DNA of 25,190 nt from an uncultured Oscillospiraceae bacterium (lineage in GTDB: Bacteria; Bacillota; Clostridia; Oscillospirales; Oscillospiraceae): NCBI GenBank assembly GCA_934630985.1, contig CAKTXO010000012.1:1-25190 (forward strand), in the 5' to 3' direction. Positions 1-6,972 of the stretch are shown here, piece by piece (the first letter of the stretch is position 1; each line of letters opens with the position of its first letter). Both the position numbers and the translations under genes were made by a program. The notes under the pieces were generated by a model, which was not told the origin of the DNA, ran no database searches, and saw only the letters and a program-made list of their open reading frames with translations.

Positions 1-345
1 AGCGTGCTTATGAAGCACAACCTCTTCGCCACCGCCACCACCGGTCGGCTCATTGCCGACAATACCGGTCTGCCCATTACCTTGCTGCTGTCCCACAAGC
101 AGGGCGGCCATCAGCAGATCAACGCCAGAATCGCCTATAACGAGATCGATCTGGTGCTGCTGTTCACCGATCCCAATACCACCGAGCCCTGGGACGATGC
201 CCAGATGATCGAGACCATCCGTCACTGCGACAAGCAGAACGTGCCCATCGCCACCAACCTGGCCTCCGCGGAAATGCTCATCATGGGGCTTCAGCGGGGC
301 GATCTGGATTGGCGGGAAATGCTGCATAATAAGAACAAATTCTAA
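1..345 (+). CDS. mgsA: Methylglyoxal synthase-like protein, 5'-truncated by the window
   Basis: The reading frame is open from base 1 and stops at 345, giving 114 visible residues. The family is usually about 125-150 aa, so the N-terminal strand lies outside the window. The ATATTGR block, the GGxQQ loop, the xDP loop and the ATNLASAE block are those of methylglyoxal synthase, which converts dihydroxyacetone phosphate to methylglyoxal and phosphate in the cytoplasm. Aligned without gaps to the E. coli enzyme, the catalytic Asp71 in GGDQQ is His here (codon 109-111), His98 is Trp and Asp101 is Ala, while Asp91 is kept. The fold assignment is firm. Activity is doubtful, and it could be an MGS-like domain protein with another role. 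The downstream gap to hisS is 202 bp. Confidence 0.85.
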   Translation, partial: SVLMKHNLFATATTGRLIADNTGLPITLLLSHKQGGHQQINARIAYNEIDLVLLFTDPNTTEPWDDAQMIETIRHCDKQNVPIATNLASAEMLIMGLQRGDLDWREMLHNKNKF

Positions 346-387
346 GCGGCGAGTCGCCGCTGACAATGCGCGCGCCACAATAGAAGT

Positions 388-427
388 TGTCATTGCGAAC
401 CAGTGCCGCAGCACTGGTGTGGCAATC
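388..427. repeat. REP-like imperfect palindrome
   Basis: The element begins TGTCATTGCGA and folds as ATTGC..ACCAGTGC, loop CGCA, GCACTGGT..GCAAT. The same TGTCATTGCGA core starts a perfect palindrome at 1916-1957 after hisS, so the two look like members of one dispersed REP-type family. Function is unknown; such elements often sit between genes. Confidence 0.6.
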
Positions 428-436
428 CGTTCCCCT

Positions 437-459
437 CGGCTCCCCCTTTGTGGGAGCCG
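437..459. other. Intergenic hairpin between mgsA-like gene and hisS
   Basis: CGGCTCCC and GGGAGCCG form an 8-bp stem around a 7-nt loop. No T-run follows, so it is not a clear terminator. It may be part of the adjacent REP-like element or a processed leader structure. Confidence 0.4.
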
Positions 460-547
460 TCACGAAGTGACCGAGCAGACAAACACCCCCACCCCAATCC
501 CCCTGGGCTCTTTGCGGCCTTTTTTCAACGAGAAAGGAACATAGATC

Positions 548-1903
548 ATGGATATCATCAAGCCCCGCACCCTGTCCGGCTTCATGGAGCTGCTTCCCGG
601 CAAGCAGATTCGCTTTGAGAAAATGCTGGAGATTCTGCGCACCACCTACGCCTCCTACGGCTTCGCCCCTCTGGACACCCCGGTCATCGAGGATGCCCAG
701 ATTCTCCTTGCCAAAGGCGGCGGCGAAACCGAGAAGCAGATTTACCGCTTTACCAAGGGCGACAGCGACCTGGCTCTGCGCTTTGATCTGACCGTACCTC
801 TGGCAAAGTATGTTGCCCTTCACTACAACGAGCTGGCCTTCCCCTTCCGCCGGTTCCAGATCAGCAAGGTCTACCGGGGAGAGCGGGCTCAGCGGGGTCG
901 GTTCCGGGAGTTCTACCAGGCGGACATCGACATCATCGGCGACGGCAAGCTGGACATTCTCAATGAGGCGGAGATTCCCGCCATTATCTACAAGGTCTTC
1001 CGGGGCTTCGGCCTGAGCCGGTTCCAGATCCGGGTGAACAACCGGAAGATTCTCAACGGTTTTTACGCCATGCTGGGTCTGTCCGAAAAGTCCGGAGACA
1101 TTATGCGCACCGTGGACAAGCTGGATAAGATCGGCGCCGACAAGGTCAAGCTGATTCTCCTGGAGGACTGCGGCCTGACAGACGATCAGGCGGACGAAAT
1201 TCTCCGCTTTATCGCCATCACCGGCTCCAATGCCCAGGTGCTGTCCGCCCTGGAGGGCTACGCCGGCCGGAACGAAATGTTCGACCAGGGTCTTTCCGAG
1301 CTGAAGGCCGTCACCGTGAACCTGGCCGCCTTCGGTGTGCCGGAAGCCAATTTCGCCGTGGATTTGACCATCGCCCGAGGGCTGGACTACTACACCGGCA
1401 CGGTCTATGAGACCACCCTCCTTGACCATCCGGAAATCGGTTCCGTGTGCTCCGGCGGCCGGTACGACAATCTGGCAGGCTATTATATCGACAAGGCTCT
1501 GCCCGGCGTGGGCATTTCCATCGGTCTGACCCGGCTTTTCTACGTCCTGGACGAGCAGGGGCTTTTGAACCCCGCCCTTCCCTCCGCCCCCGCGGATGCT
1601 CTGGTGCTGCCTATGACCGACAGTCCTGCCGCCGCCATCGCCCTGGCCGAAACCATCCGCTCCGCCGGTCTGCGGGTGCAGCTCTACGGCGAGCAGAAGA
1701 AGTTCAAGCAGAAGATGGCCTACGCCAACAAACTGGAGGTGCCCTTCGTGGTGCTTCTGGGCGAGGACGAAATCGCCGAGGGTGTGTGCTCCGTGAAGAA
1801 TATGGCAACCGGTGAGCAGGTGAAGCTGTCCCCCGCCGATGCCGCCGCCTATATCAAAAACGCCCTGGCCAATGCCGACTGCGCTGTGATTCTGGAAAAG
1901 TAA
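548..1903 (+). CDS. hisS: Histidyl-tRNA synthetase
   Basis: This 451-aa class II aminoacyl-tRNA synthetase charges tRNA-His with histidine in the cytoplasm. Visible landmarks are class II motif 2 (FRRFQISKVYRGER.., residues 100-131), the histidine-specific ARGLDYYTG segment (about 275), SGGRYDNL (about 302) and motif 3 with GVGISIGLTRLF (about 320). A C-terminal anticodon-binding domain occupies roughly 355-445. The length is normal to slightly long. The ATG at 548 follows AGAAAGGA by 9-10 nt. No T-box leader is visible upstream. A REP-like palindrome and a strong terminator follow. The related HisZ regulatory subunit is less likely because the substrate-binding motifs are complete and no his operon is nearby. 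Confidence 0.95.
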   Translation: MDIIKPRTLSGFMELLPGKQIRFEKMLEILRTTYASYGFAPLDTPVIEDAQILLAKGGGETEKQIYRFTKGDSDLALRFDLTVPLAKYVALHYNELAFPFRRFQISKVYRGERAQRGRFREFYQADIDIIGDGKLDILNEAEIPAIIYKVFRGFGLSRFQIRVNNRKILNGFYAMLGLSEKSGDIMRTVDKLDKIGADKVKLILLEDCGLTDDQADEILRFIAITGSNAQVLSALEGYAGRNEMFDQGLSELKAVTVNLAAFGVPEANFAVDLTIARGLDYYTGTVYETTLLDHPEIGSVCSGGRYDNLAGYYIDKALPGVGISIGLTRLFYVLDEQGLLNPALPSAPADALVLPMTDSPAAAIALAETIRSAGLRVQLYGEQKKFKQKMAYANKLEVPFVVLLGEDEIAEGVCSVKNMATGEQVKLSPADAAAYIKNALANADCAVILEK

Positions 1904-1915
1904 TTGTACTACAGG

Positions 1916-1957
1916 ATGTCATTGCGAGCCAGTGTGAGCACTGGCTCGCAATGACAT
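1916..1957. repeat. Perfect REP-like palindrome after hisS
   Basis: Two perfectly complementary 19-nt arms (1916-1934 and 1939-1957) enclose the loop TGAG. It shares the TGTCATTGCGA core with the element at 388. It lies between the hisS stop and the hisS terminator, so it is transcribed as a very stable hairpin. Confidence 0.75.
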
Positions 1958-1974
1958 GGTTCTTTGACAATCTC

Positions 1975-2012
1975 AAATGGACTGCTGCAAGCATTGCAGC
2001 AGTCCATTTTTT
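1975..2012 (+). terminator. Rho-independent terminator of hisS
   Basis: A perfect 16-bp stem (1975-1990 and 1994-2009) with the loop GCA is followed by a T-rich tract. It ends the hisS transcript just before the hairpin repeat at 2011. Confidence 0.9.
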
Positions 2013-2183
2013 ATACGAGTTTTTAATAAAACGCTTAAAAGCGTTTTATTAGGCCGCAGGAATGCGGCCAGCGGCCACTGCCGCTTAAAAACGAAGTCAA
2101 TACATTTCTTACCGCCGCCCAGGCGGTCTGCCGTGAAACGGCAGAATAAAATGATGAAATCATTTTATTAGGAAATAGTATTA
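2011..2183. repeat. Chain-of-hairpins repeat, copy A
   Basis: This segment recurs almost exactly as the reverse complement at 19552-19722, with about three substitutions and one small indel near one end. It consists of six back-to-back hairpins. The outer ones are AT-rich (AAAACGCTTAAAAGCGTTTT; AAAATGATGAAATCATTTT) and the inner ones GC-rich (GGCCGCAGGAATGCGGCC; AGCGGCCACTGCCGCT; ACCGCCGCCCAGGCGGT; CTGCCGTGAAACGGCAG). It carries no convincing gene. It overlaps the stop codon of the minus-strand gene that follows and may act as a bidirectional transcript end or be a mobile, structured repeat. Confidence 0.85.
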
Positions 2184-3167
2184 CTGTAAGAGCATCCCCA
2201 GCAGCTTGGCATCGGTAAACACCGAGTTTTCATAGGCGGCATCCAGAATGGCATCCAGATTCTCCGCGTCATTTTCGATTTCCTTGGAGAAAAGCTGAGC
2301 CGTTTCCCGGAAATCGCCCCCCAGAGTCCGAAGCACCAGGCAGGAAATCACCATGAATTTTACCCGGCCGTACAGGTCGTAGTCCGACACCGCCTGAAGC
2401 CAGTATCGGTTGACATAATACTGAAGCAGATTTCCCGTCCGGCAGTCCCAGTCCCCAGGCTCCGGCGTTTTCAGCCGCTGCCGCCAGGTATCCGTCAAAA
2501 TTTCCAAACCGGAGAAAAATTCCAGCACCGCCGCCGGGTCTCCGGGCTGAGCCATGGCTCTGGCCGTTTCCCAGGCCGCTCCCCGGTCAAAGGGGCGCTT
2601 CTCTTCTCCGTCCAGCTCACCCTGCGCCTGGCAGCCGTAAAGAAGCAGCAGTACCAGTGCCTTAGAAATATCCGGTTCCTCCAAAATTGCCAACGCCTGG
2701 GTTCGGGTGCGTTTCAGAACCGCCATGGCCTCCCGGTCATATTCCGGGGCTTCCCCGCCGGGAATCTTCTCCGTCACATAGCTGCTTTCTTCATCCAGAA
2801 TCCACCTGGCCGCCTCCGGGCAGCTAAGCTCCAAGCCAAGCTCCACAAAATCTCCATAGTCGTGGGTCAGCCGGGGAAACTGGCGGCAGGTTTCGCACAA
2901 CGCACTCTCCCCCAGCTCCGCCTGAATCCGGCATAGGCCGTCCAGCCGCCACATAGGGCACCGTCCGTCCTGAACGGCCAGATAGGTTTCCCCGTTCTCC
3001 TGTCGGAGAGCCGCCCGGAGTTCCTCTCCCAAAGCCCCGGTTAGTGCACGGTAACGCCTGGCAGAGGCCTCGTCCACCTGCACCTGCCAGTCCTTGCAGC
3101 AGCTGTCCGGGCATTCCCCTGCCAGGCAGCGAAAACAGTCAAAATAATCCGGTTTCGTAACTTCCAT
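2181..3167 (-). CDS. FliB-like CxxCxxCC protein (flagellin lysine-N-methylase family)
   Basis: The product is 328 aa from an ATG preceded by GGAGGC at 6-nt spacing. An upstream in-frame start is possible but lacks a ribosome site. The N-terminus carries the Cys cluster C11, C14, C19, C23, C24 (FDCFRC..CPDSCCKDW), and a second cluster (CPMW..LCRI..LCETCRQFPR) follows at about residues 88-120. This is the pattern of the YkgJ/FliB family, whose founding member methylates flagellin lysines. The cysteines probably bind a metal or Fe-S centre. No flagellar gene is in the window, so the flagellin substrate is only a family label. The 3' end runs into the hairpin repeat. Confidence 0.75.
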   Translation of the reverse strand: MEVTKPDYFDCFRCLAGECPDSCCKDWQVQVDEASARRYRALTGALGEELRAALRQENGETYLAVQDGRCPMWRLDGLCRIQAELGESALCETCRQFPRLTHDYGDFVELGLELSCPEAARWILDEESSYVTEKIPGGEAPEYDREAMAVLKRTRTQALAILEEPDISKALVLLLLYGCQAQGELDGEEKRPFDRGAAWETARAMAQPGDPAAVLEFFSGLEILTDTWRQRLKTPEPGDWDCRTGNLLQYYVNRYWLQAVSDYDLYGRVKFMVISCLVLRTLGGDFRETAQLFSKEIENDAENLDAILDAAYENSVFTDAKLLGMLLQ

Positions 3168-3182
3168 GGAATGCCTCCAAAA

Positions 3183-3209
3183 AGAGCGCACACCCAAGGC
3201 GTGCGCTCT
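3183..3209 (-). other. 5'-leader hairpin of the FliB-like gene
   Basis: AGAGCGCAC and GTGCGCTCT form a perfect 9-bp stem with a 9-nt loop. On the minus strand it lies just upstream of the GGAGGC ribosome site. It could stabilise the mRNA or be the remnant of a terminator. Confidence 0.4.
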
Positions 3210-3211
3210 GA

Positions 3212-3363
3212 TACTATTTCCTGATTAAAATCTTAATTTTAATCAGGAAGGCATCGCCTGATGGCGCTGCCTGTTTTGTGATTTATAAGGAAAGAAATCA
3301 CAAAACAAGTCTCATATGAACTCCATGCCCTTCAGGCAATTAAAATCTTTTTTAAAGATTTTA
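3212..3363. repeat. Hairpin-rich intergenic segment, probable diverged relative of the chain repeat
   Basis: It starts with TACTATTTCCT, the same box that ends the repeat copies at 2011-2183 (as AGGAAATAGTA) and 19552-19722 (TACTATTTCTT). Four hairpins follow: 3220-3247 (12-bp arms), 3250-3271 (GGCatCGCC/GGCGctGCC), 3272-3307 (13-bp arms) and 3341-3363 (TAAAATCTTT/AAAGATTTTA). The layout is similar to the chain repeat but the inner sequence differs, so the relationship is inferred. No gene is visible here. Confidence 0.5.
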
Positions 3364-3527
3364 GGGTCTATCTGAAAACCGGGAATATGACCAACAGTGA
3401 GGGATTTTCCGCCTGATGAAGCCATTTTTTTGCAGGAACACTCTGCGTATTGCAAGAAAAAATGGTGCCCAGCAGGTAGAAAAGACCCGCTGTTTGGGCG
3501 TGTTGACGGCTTTCAGATAGACCCTAA
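3361..3527. mobile_element. MITE-like element, 167 bp
   Basis: The ends are inverted repeats. Seventeen bases match perfectly (TTAGGGTCTATCTGAAA at 3361-3377 and its complement at 3511-3527), and the match extends to 20 of 21. The TA at each outer edge would fit a TA target duplication. There is no coding capacity. An internal pair of near-complementary T-rich and A-rich blocks adds a second stem. It appears to have inserted at the outer edge of the AT hairpin at 3341-3363. It would need a transposase supplied from elsewhere. Confidence 0.65.
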
Positions 3528-3549
3528 TTGGAGTTCAGTATGAAAATGT

Positions 3550-4164
3550 TCAGTTCTGGTTCGGGCGGATGGTTCCCATAATGGAGGATGCCTCCTGCAA
3601 GGCCTGCTTGCCGGAGCTCACCGCCGCCTGAAGCTGGGTCAGCTGGCTCACGACCTGGTCGGCCATCTGGGTGATGTCGGCGGAAAGGCTATCCACCTTG
3701 GCGGTGGTCTGGCTGAGGACACTGTTGGCCTGGTAGTACACCAGCTCCGACCGCTCCTTGGCCTCCCGCTCGATCCGCTCTGCCCGGCGATAAGCCTCCA
3801 GCTCGTCGCTGGCCGTGGGGGTCAATCCGGTCTCCGGCTCCGGCTGGACTGCCTGAGCTGCCTGCGTCAATTCGGCGCACCGGCTCTGAGCCGCTGCCAG
3901 CTGCCGTTCCAGGGCATCTGCCCGGGAAGTGGCCTCTTCCAGCTGGCCGGTCAGGTTCCGGCACTTTTCTTCCAGCGATTCCACCAGCAGCCGCTGGCTT
4001 TCCGCGTCGGGCAGTCTTTCCAGGCGCTCCCGCAGGCTCTCGTTTTCGGCGGTAAGCTGATTGAGCTGATTGGTGTGCTTGGTGTTGATATATTCTAAGT
4101 AATGCACCACATCCTCCCGGTTGAAGCCGTTGAAGGCAGTGCGGAAATTCTGAGAAGAGGCCAT
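3550..4164 (-). CDS. DivIVA-like coiled-coil protein
   Basis: The product is 204 aa, starting at an ATG behind AAAGGAGA. The first 25 residues (FRTAFNGFNREDVVHYLEYI) match the DivIVA/GpsB N-terminal membrane-curvature domain. A long Glu/Gln/Arg-rich coiled coil spans about 30-110, followed by a Pro-rich hinge and a second helical stretch at about 120-200. Family members mark cell poles or the septum and organise division or wall synthesis at the inner membrane face. The gene is monocistronic, with its own promoter at 4195-4223, and is divergent from the tRNA gene. The specific role is not determinable. Confidence 0.75.
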   Translation of the reverse strand: MASSQNFRTAFNGFNREDVVHYLEYINTKHTNQLNQLTAENESLRERLERLPDAESQRLLVESLEEKCRNLTGQLEEATSRADALERQLAAAQSRCAELTQAAQAVQPEPETGLTPTASDELEAYRRAERIEREAKERSELVYYQANSVLSQTTAKVDSLSADITQMADQVVSQLTQLQAAVSSGKQALQEASSIMGTIRPNQN

Positions 4165-4194
4165 AGTTTTCTCCTTTTAGCAGGATTTTTCTGG

Positions 4195-4223
4195 ATTATA
4201 ACACATTCTATTGGGAAAAACAA
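4195..4223 (-). promoter_or_regulatory. Sigma-A-type promoter for the DivIVA-like gene
   Basis: On the minus strand a TTGTTT box is separated by exactly 17 nt from a perfect TATAAT. The start of transcription would fall about 25 nt upstream of the start codon. The -10 box is strong and the -35 box is weak. Confidence 0.6.
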
Positions 4224-4274
4224 CCGTTTGCGCAAAAAGAATCCGCTGGGAGCAAAAATTTTTTCCATTTCCTC

Positions 4275-4303
4275 TTTACAAATCCGGGAAATCCTGCTAT
4301 AAT
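4275..4303 (+). promoter_or_regulatory. Promoter of the tRNA-Arg gene
   Basis: TTTACA, a 17-nt spacer and TATAAT lie 19 nt before the mature tRNA 5' end. This is a near-consensus sigma-A promoter. Confidence 0.85.
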
Positions 4304-4321
4304 AATCGGGCTTTCAGAAAT

Positions 4322-4397
4322 GCGCCAGTGGCTCAATGGATAGAGCATCGGATTCCGGTTCCGAGGGTTGGGGGTTCGAGTCCCTTCTGGCGTACCA
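4322..4397 (+). tRNA. tRNA-Arg (anticodon CCG)
   Basis: The 76-nt cloverleaf has the acceptor stem GCGCCAG/CTGGCGT (one G-U pair), D-stem GCTC/GAGC, anticodon stem TCGGA/TCCGA with loop TTCCGGT (anticodon CCG), T-loop TTCGAGT, and an encoded ACCA end. It decodes CGG arginine codons. Its last 20 nt before the final A (4377-4396) recur exactly at 19398-19417, the layout expected if an element integrated at the tRNA 3' end and rebuilt the gene. A terminator follows at 4404. Confidence 0.95.
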
Positions 4398-4403
4398 AAG
4401 CAG

Positions 4404-4450
4404 AATAATCCGAACCTTATCTCAGTGGGAGAAGGGTTCGGATTATTTTT
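4404..4450 (+). terminator. Terminator of tRNA-Arg
   Basis: The arms AATAATCCGAACC (4404-4416) and GGTTCGGATTATT (4435-4447) form a perfect 13-bp stem followed by a T-run. It separates the tRNA transcript from the small gene at 4468. Confidence 0.8.
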
Positions 4451-4467
4451 GCTTTTGGGAGGACAAC

Positions 4468-4716
4468 ATGGATAAGATGATTTCTGGTGAGTTCAATATC
4501 GATACTGCCTGCGTGGAGGTCAAATATGCTGACAGCATCATGATCGCCGTTGACTGCACTTTGGTGGAAGCCGAAGTAGTCCGGAACATGTATGAGGGCA
4601 GCGAGTTGGAGTGGCTGGTGTATAACGCTCCAGTTGACTATGTGAACCTGCTGCTCCACGGGGATGTTAGGGAGTATTTGAGGAATGTAACGGATAAGCA
4701 TCCACCTAATACCTAA
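4468..4716 (+). CDS. Small conserved protein, DUF6061-like
   Basis: The product is 82 aa. The ATG at 4468 follows GGGAGGA at normal spacing; the in-frame extension upstream runs through the tRNA and is not coding. The pattern ISGEFNIDTACVEV..DGT-like core..EGSELEWLVYN..YVNLLLHGDVREYLRN resembles the short DUF6061 proteins often found near mobile or accessory genes in Clostridia. The family recognition is from memory and moderate. There are no membrane segments or catalytic motifs. Its first codons lie just past the tRNA terminator, so it would be the first gene of the putative inserted segment. Confidence 0.6.
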   Translation: MDKMISGEFNIDTACVEVKYADSIMIAVDCTLVEAEVVRNMYEGSELEWLVYNAPVDYVNLLLHGDVREYLRNVTDKHPPNT

Positions 4717-4761
4717 GGTGAGAGGTGTTGCCTCTTGAGTGGCACTTCTTTTGTATATTAC

Positions 4762-6411
4762 TTATACTCGAGGTTTTTCGCGTTGTGCCTGCAACGCCGC
4801 AAAGAGCTGCTCTCGAAGTTCATCTAATTGCTCGTTTGAAAGCTTGTCTTTTGAGTAAAGGTAAAAAAGGCGACGATTATCATCTTTGATACTAGAGTCC
4901 TTAAGAAACTCATATGTTTCATAGTTAGCGCCATTTCTTTGAGGAAGATTGTTAAAGAGAATATAAACAAAAGAAGGATTGAATTTTGGCGAAAAAGAAT
5001 TTGTAGAAGTTAATAAAACTATATTAAAATTCAGTTTTCTGCCAGTAAAGAATTCATATAAAAATTTTGCGGAGCGCTTTGCGGGATCTGGTGCGTCACC
5101 GTCTATCATTAGTTTTCCATATTCATCTTCATCCAGAACAAAAAATTCAGAGCTTTTTAAATAGTCAATAAGTGGCTTGAAATAGAGAAAAACATCTTCT
5201 TCAGTAATATTATGAGCTGCATTAGAGAATAGATATCTATATTCATAATATGACTTCCATATTGGACGTCGCCTTGTTTGCCTTTCGTATAGCTCACAAA
5301 ATAAAGCCTCTGAATGATAGAATCTTCTTAAATCAGCACCAATATCAATATCACTTAATAAGAAATACTTTTTTTCTGCGAGTTCAATTCCTTCAGTTCC
5401 CAGTGCTTCAATTGAAAACACATTTGTGACATATGATTCATCAATTAATGTACGTAGCTTATTTATGCAGTGACTCAGCAACTCTGCATCGTATAGAACC
5501 ACGGGATGAGCAACCATCCAAAGACCTTGCTCTGTTTTGGCACGGAAAACGTTGTCAATTACACTTAGTGCATTCTTTCGAAATGCAGGGTATAGCCAAC
5601 CTTCTTCTCCAATTCTGACTGCAGTAACAGATCTCACCAAGCGTTCAATATCGATGGGTACATTCTCAAAACCTGACATTTGTGTGTCACGAGTAATATA
5701 GTCCAGCTTGTCTACATCAACAGTCTGAGAATTTAACAGTCTGATTAGGCAGTTTTTGATGCCCAGTATTAACTTCTCGTCAGGCGAAATATCCCCATCC
5801 TTGTTGTAGTCATAAGTGCAACCAATTACCATGCGTGCAGCCAATTCTAAATCAAAGTTAGCTATGTTTTCACCAAGAAAATTATTTGCGTTTGTGATGA
5901 GAATGGTAGCACTCATTATTTCGTGCGGTGACGGGGAACAGCCAGGAAATTCCCCATCAAAACGTTGAAATGATTCTTCTGAAACAACAGACTTGACTGC
6001 ATCACGCAGTTGCATGTCTATGACTGGTATAGAAGAATCCGTCTTCATTTTGAAGAATTTCTCCGTTGTGTGGGAGAATGGGGCGTGTCCAATATCATGC
6101 AGTAGCGCAGCATAACAGAAGGAGTTGATGATTTGCGTAATAGAATGCTGCATCTCTGAGCCTTCTGTGATAGTGACACCAAGATCTTCTTTTATATTAT
6201 CTATAAAATGCTGTGCAAACATTGTTGCCAAATGAAAAGTGCCCAACGAGTGAATAAACCTATCATGTCTTGCAGCGGGATACAAGACACGGAAACTTCC
6301 TTGCTCAATGTTCTTTAACCTTTGAAATTCGGGGCTGTCAATAATATAGGAATAGATGGGATCTAAAGATATATATCCATGGATTGAGTCTTTGATTATT
6401 TTCATAGACAT
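4762..6411 (-). CDS. HD-domain phosphohydrolase (dNTPase-like, COG1078 type) with EF-hand-like insertion
   Basis: The product is 549 aa from an ATG preceded by GGGAGGG at 6 nt. The N-terminal half has the HD superfamily signature: R48HDRFIHSLG (H54), L104HDIGHAPFSH (H105, D106, H109, H114), and DVDKLDYITRD (232-242). This is the layout of dGTPase/SAMHD1-like phosphohydrolases, which strip triphosphate from dNTPs using a metal centre. Residues 201-212 (DYNKDGDISPDE) fit a canonical EF-hand calcium loop, which is unusual here. The C-terminal half (about 330-549) is charged and not recognised. It follows the 123-aa gene by 16 bp, so the two are co-transcribed. Base composition is clearly AT-richer than the flanking core genes, suggesting transfer. 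Nucleotide depletion in phage defence is a possible role but unproven. Confidence 0.8.
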   Translation of the reverse strand: MSMKIIKDSIHGYISLDPIYSYIIDSPEFQRLKNIEQGSFRVLYPAARHDRFIHSLGTFHLATMFAQHFIDNIKEDLGVTITEGSEMQHSITQIINSFCYAALLHDIGHAPFSHTTEKFFKMKTDSSIPVIDMQLRDAVKSVVSEESFQRFDGEFPGCSPSPHEIMSATILITNANNFLGENIANFDLELAARMVIGCTYDYNKDGDISPDEKLILGIKNCLIRLLNSQTVDVDKLDYITRDTQMSGFENVPIDIERLVRSVTAVRIGEEGWLYPAFRKNALSVIDNVFRAKTEQGLWMVAHPVVLYDAELLSHCINKLRTLIDESYVTNVFSIEALGTEGIELAEKKYFLLSDIDIGADLRRFYHSEALFCELYERQTRRRPIWKSYYEYRYLFSNAAHNITEEDVFLYFKPLIDYLKSSEFFVLDEDEYGKLMIDGDAPDPAKRSAKFLYEFFTGRKLNFNIVLLTSTNSFSPKFNPSFVYILFNNLPQRNGANYETYEFLKDSSIKDDNRRLFYLYSKDKLSNEQLDELREQLFAALQAQREKPRV

Positions 6412-6427
6412 ATATGTCCCTCCCAAT

Positions 6428-6799
6428 TTAAAGTGTCTCGTTCAAAACTGCAGTTAATGTATTATTAATGCTATTTGGAATGCCTGAGGTAAAATATTGC
6501 TGAAAGATGCTAATCAAACGATCCTTCTTTTCGAGATCGGTAATAATCTCTGATACAATAACTTCACTTAGTGCTATAGCGTTGTGATTAATTCTGAAAA
6601 AGTCGCTGTACTCGTCTACAGTTGTGAGAATATCGTTCGATGAAAAGAGAAGCATAGCATTATGGGTATCTCTGAGGGATTTATCAATTACTTTTTCCAG
6701 TTTGCTTAATTGAGTTATCTCAATTTCATAAACATTACGCCTAACCATATTCGTAAAGGTTGCTCCTAAGAATTGATCAGCTAAAATAGATTTGCACAT
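6428..6799 (-). CDS. Unknown 123-aa protein, partner of the HD phosphohydrolase
   Basis: The ATG at 6799 is preceded by AAGGTGAT with a short spacer; GTG three codons earlier would sit inside that site. The protein is predicted mostly helical (for example QLSKLEKVIDKSLRDTHNAM and EVIVSEIITDLEKKDRLISIFQQYF), with no transmembrane segment and no known motif. It is the first gene of a two-gene minus-strand unit with the HD gene 16 bp downstream. The shared AT-rich composition suggests they travelled together. It may be an accessory, sensor or antitoxin-like partner, but nothing in the sequence decides this. Confidence 0.65.
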   Translation of the reverse strand: MCKSILADQFLGATFTNMVRRNVYEIEITQLSKLEKVIDKSLRDTHNAMLLFSSNDILTTVDEYSDFFRINHNAIALSEVIVSEIITDLEKKDRLISIFQQYFTSGIPNSINNTLTAVLNETL

Positions 6800-6972
6800 T
6801 TTTATCACCTTGAAAAATTAGTGGGACCCTCTTTTACTGGATGGCACAGCATGGAACCAAATGAAATGTGTTTTGCAGTGGGAGTAGTATTGTTTGTAGT
6901 TCGAATGGAAGCCCCATACCCTATATTTTATGTTCCGATGCACAAAGAGGTGTTATTGGCTTTCAGATACTT

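Noticed and set aside
346..547. T-box leader for hisS
   Set aside because: No specifier stem or T-box consensus (TGGNACC) with terminator is visible; only REP-like hairpins.
281..1429. Long antisense open frame (382 codons) opposite hisS
   Set aside because: It mirrors a well-supported hisS gene in GC-rich DNA, has no ribosome site and its peptide resembles no family.
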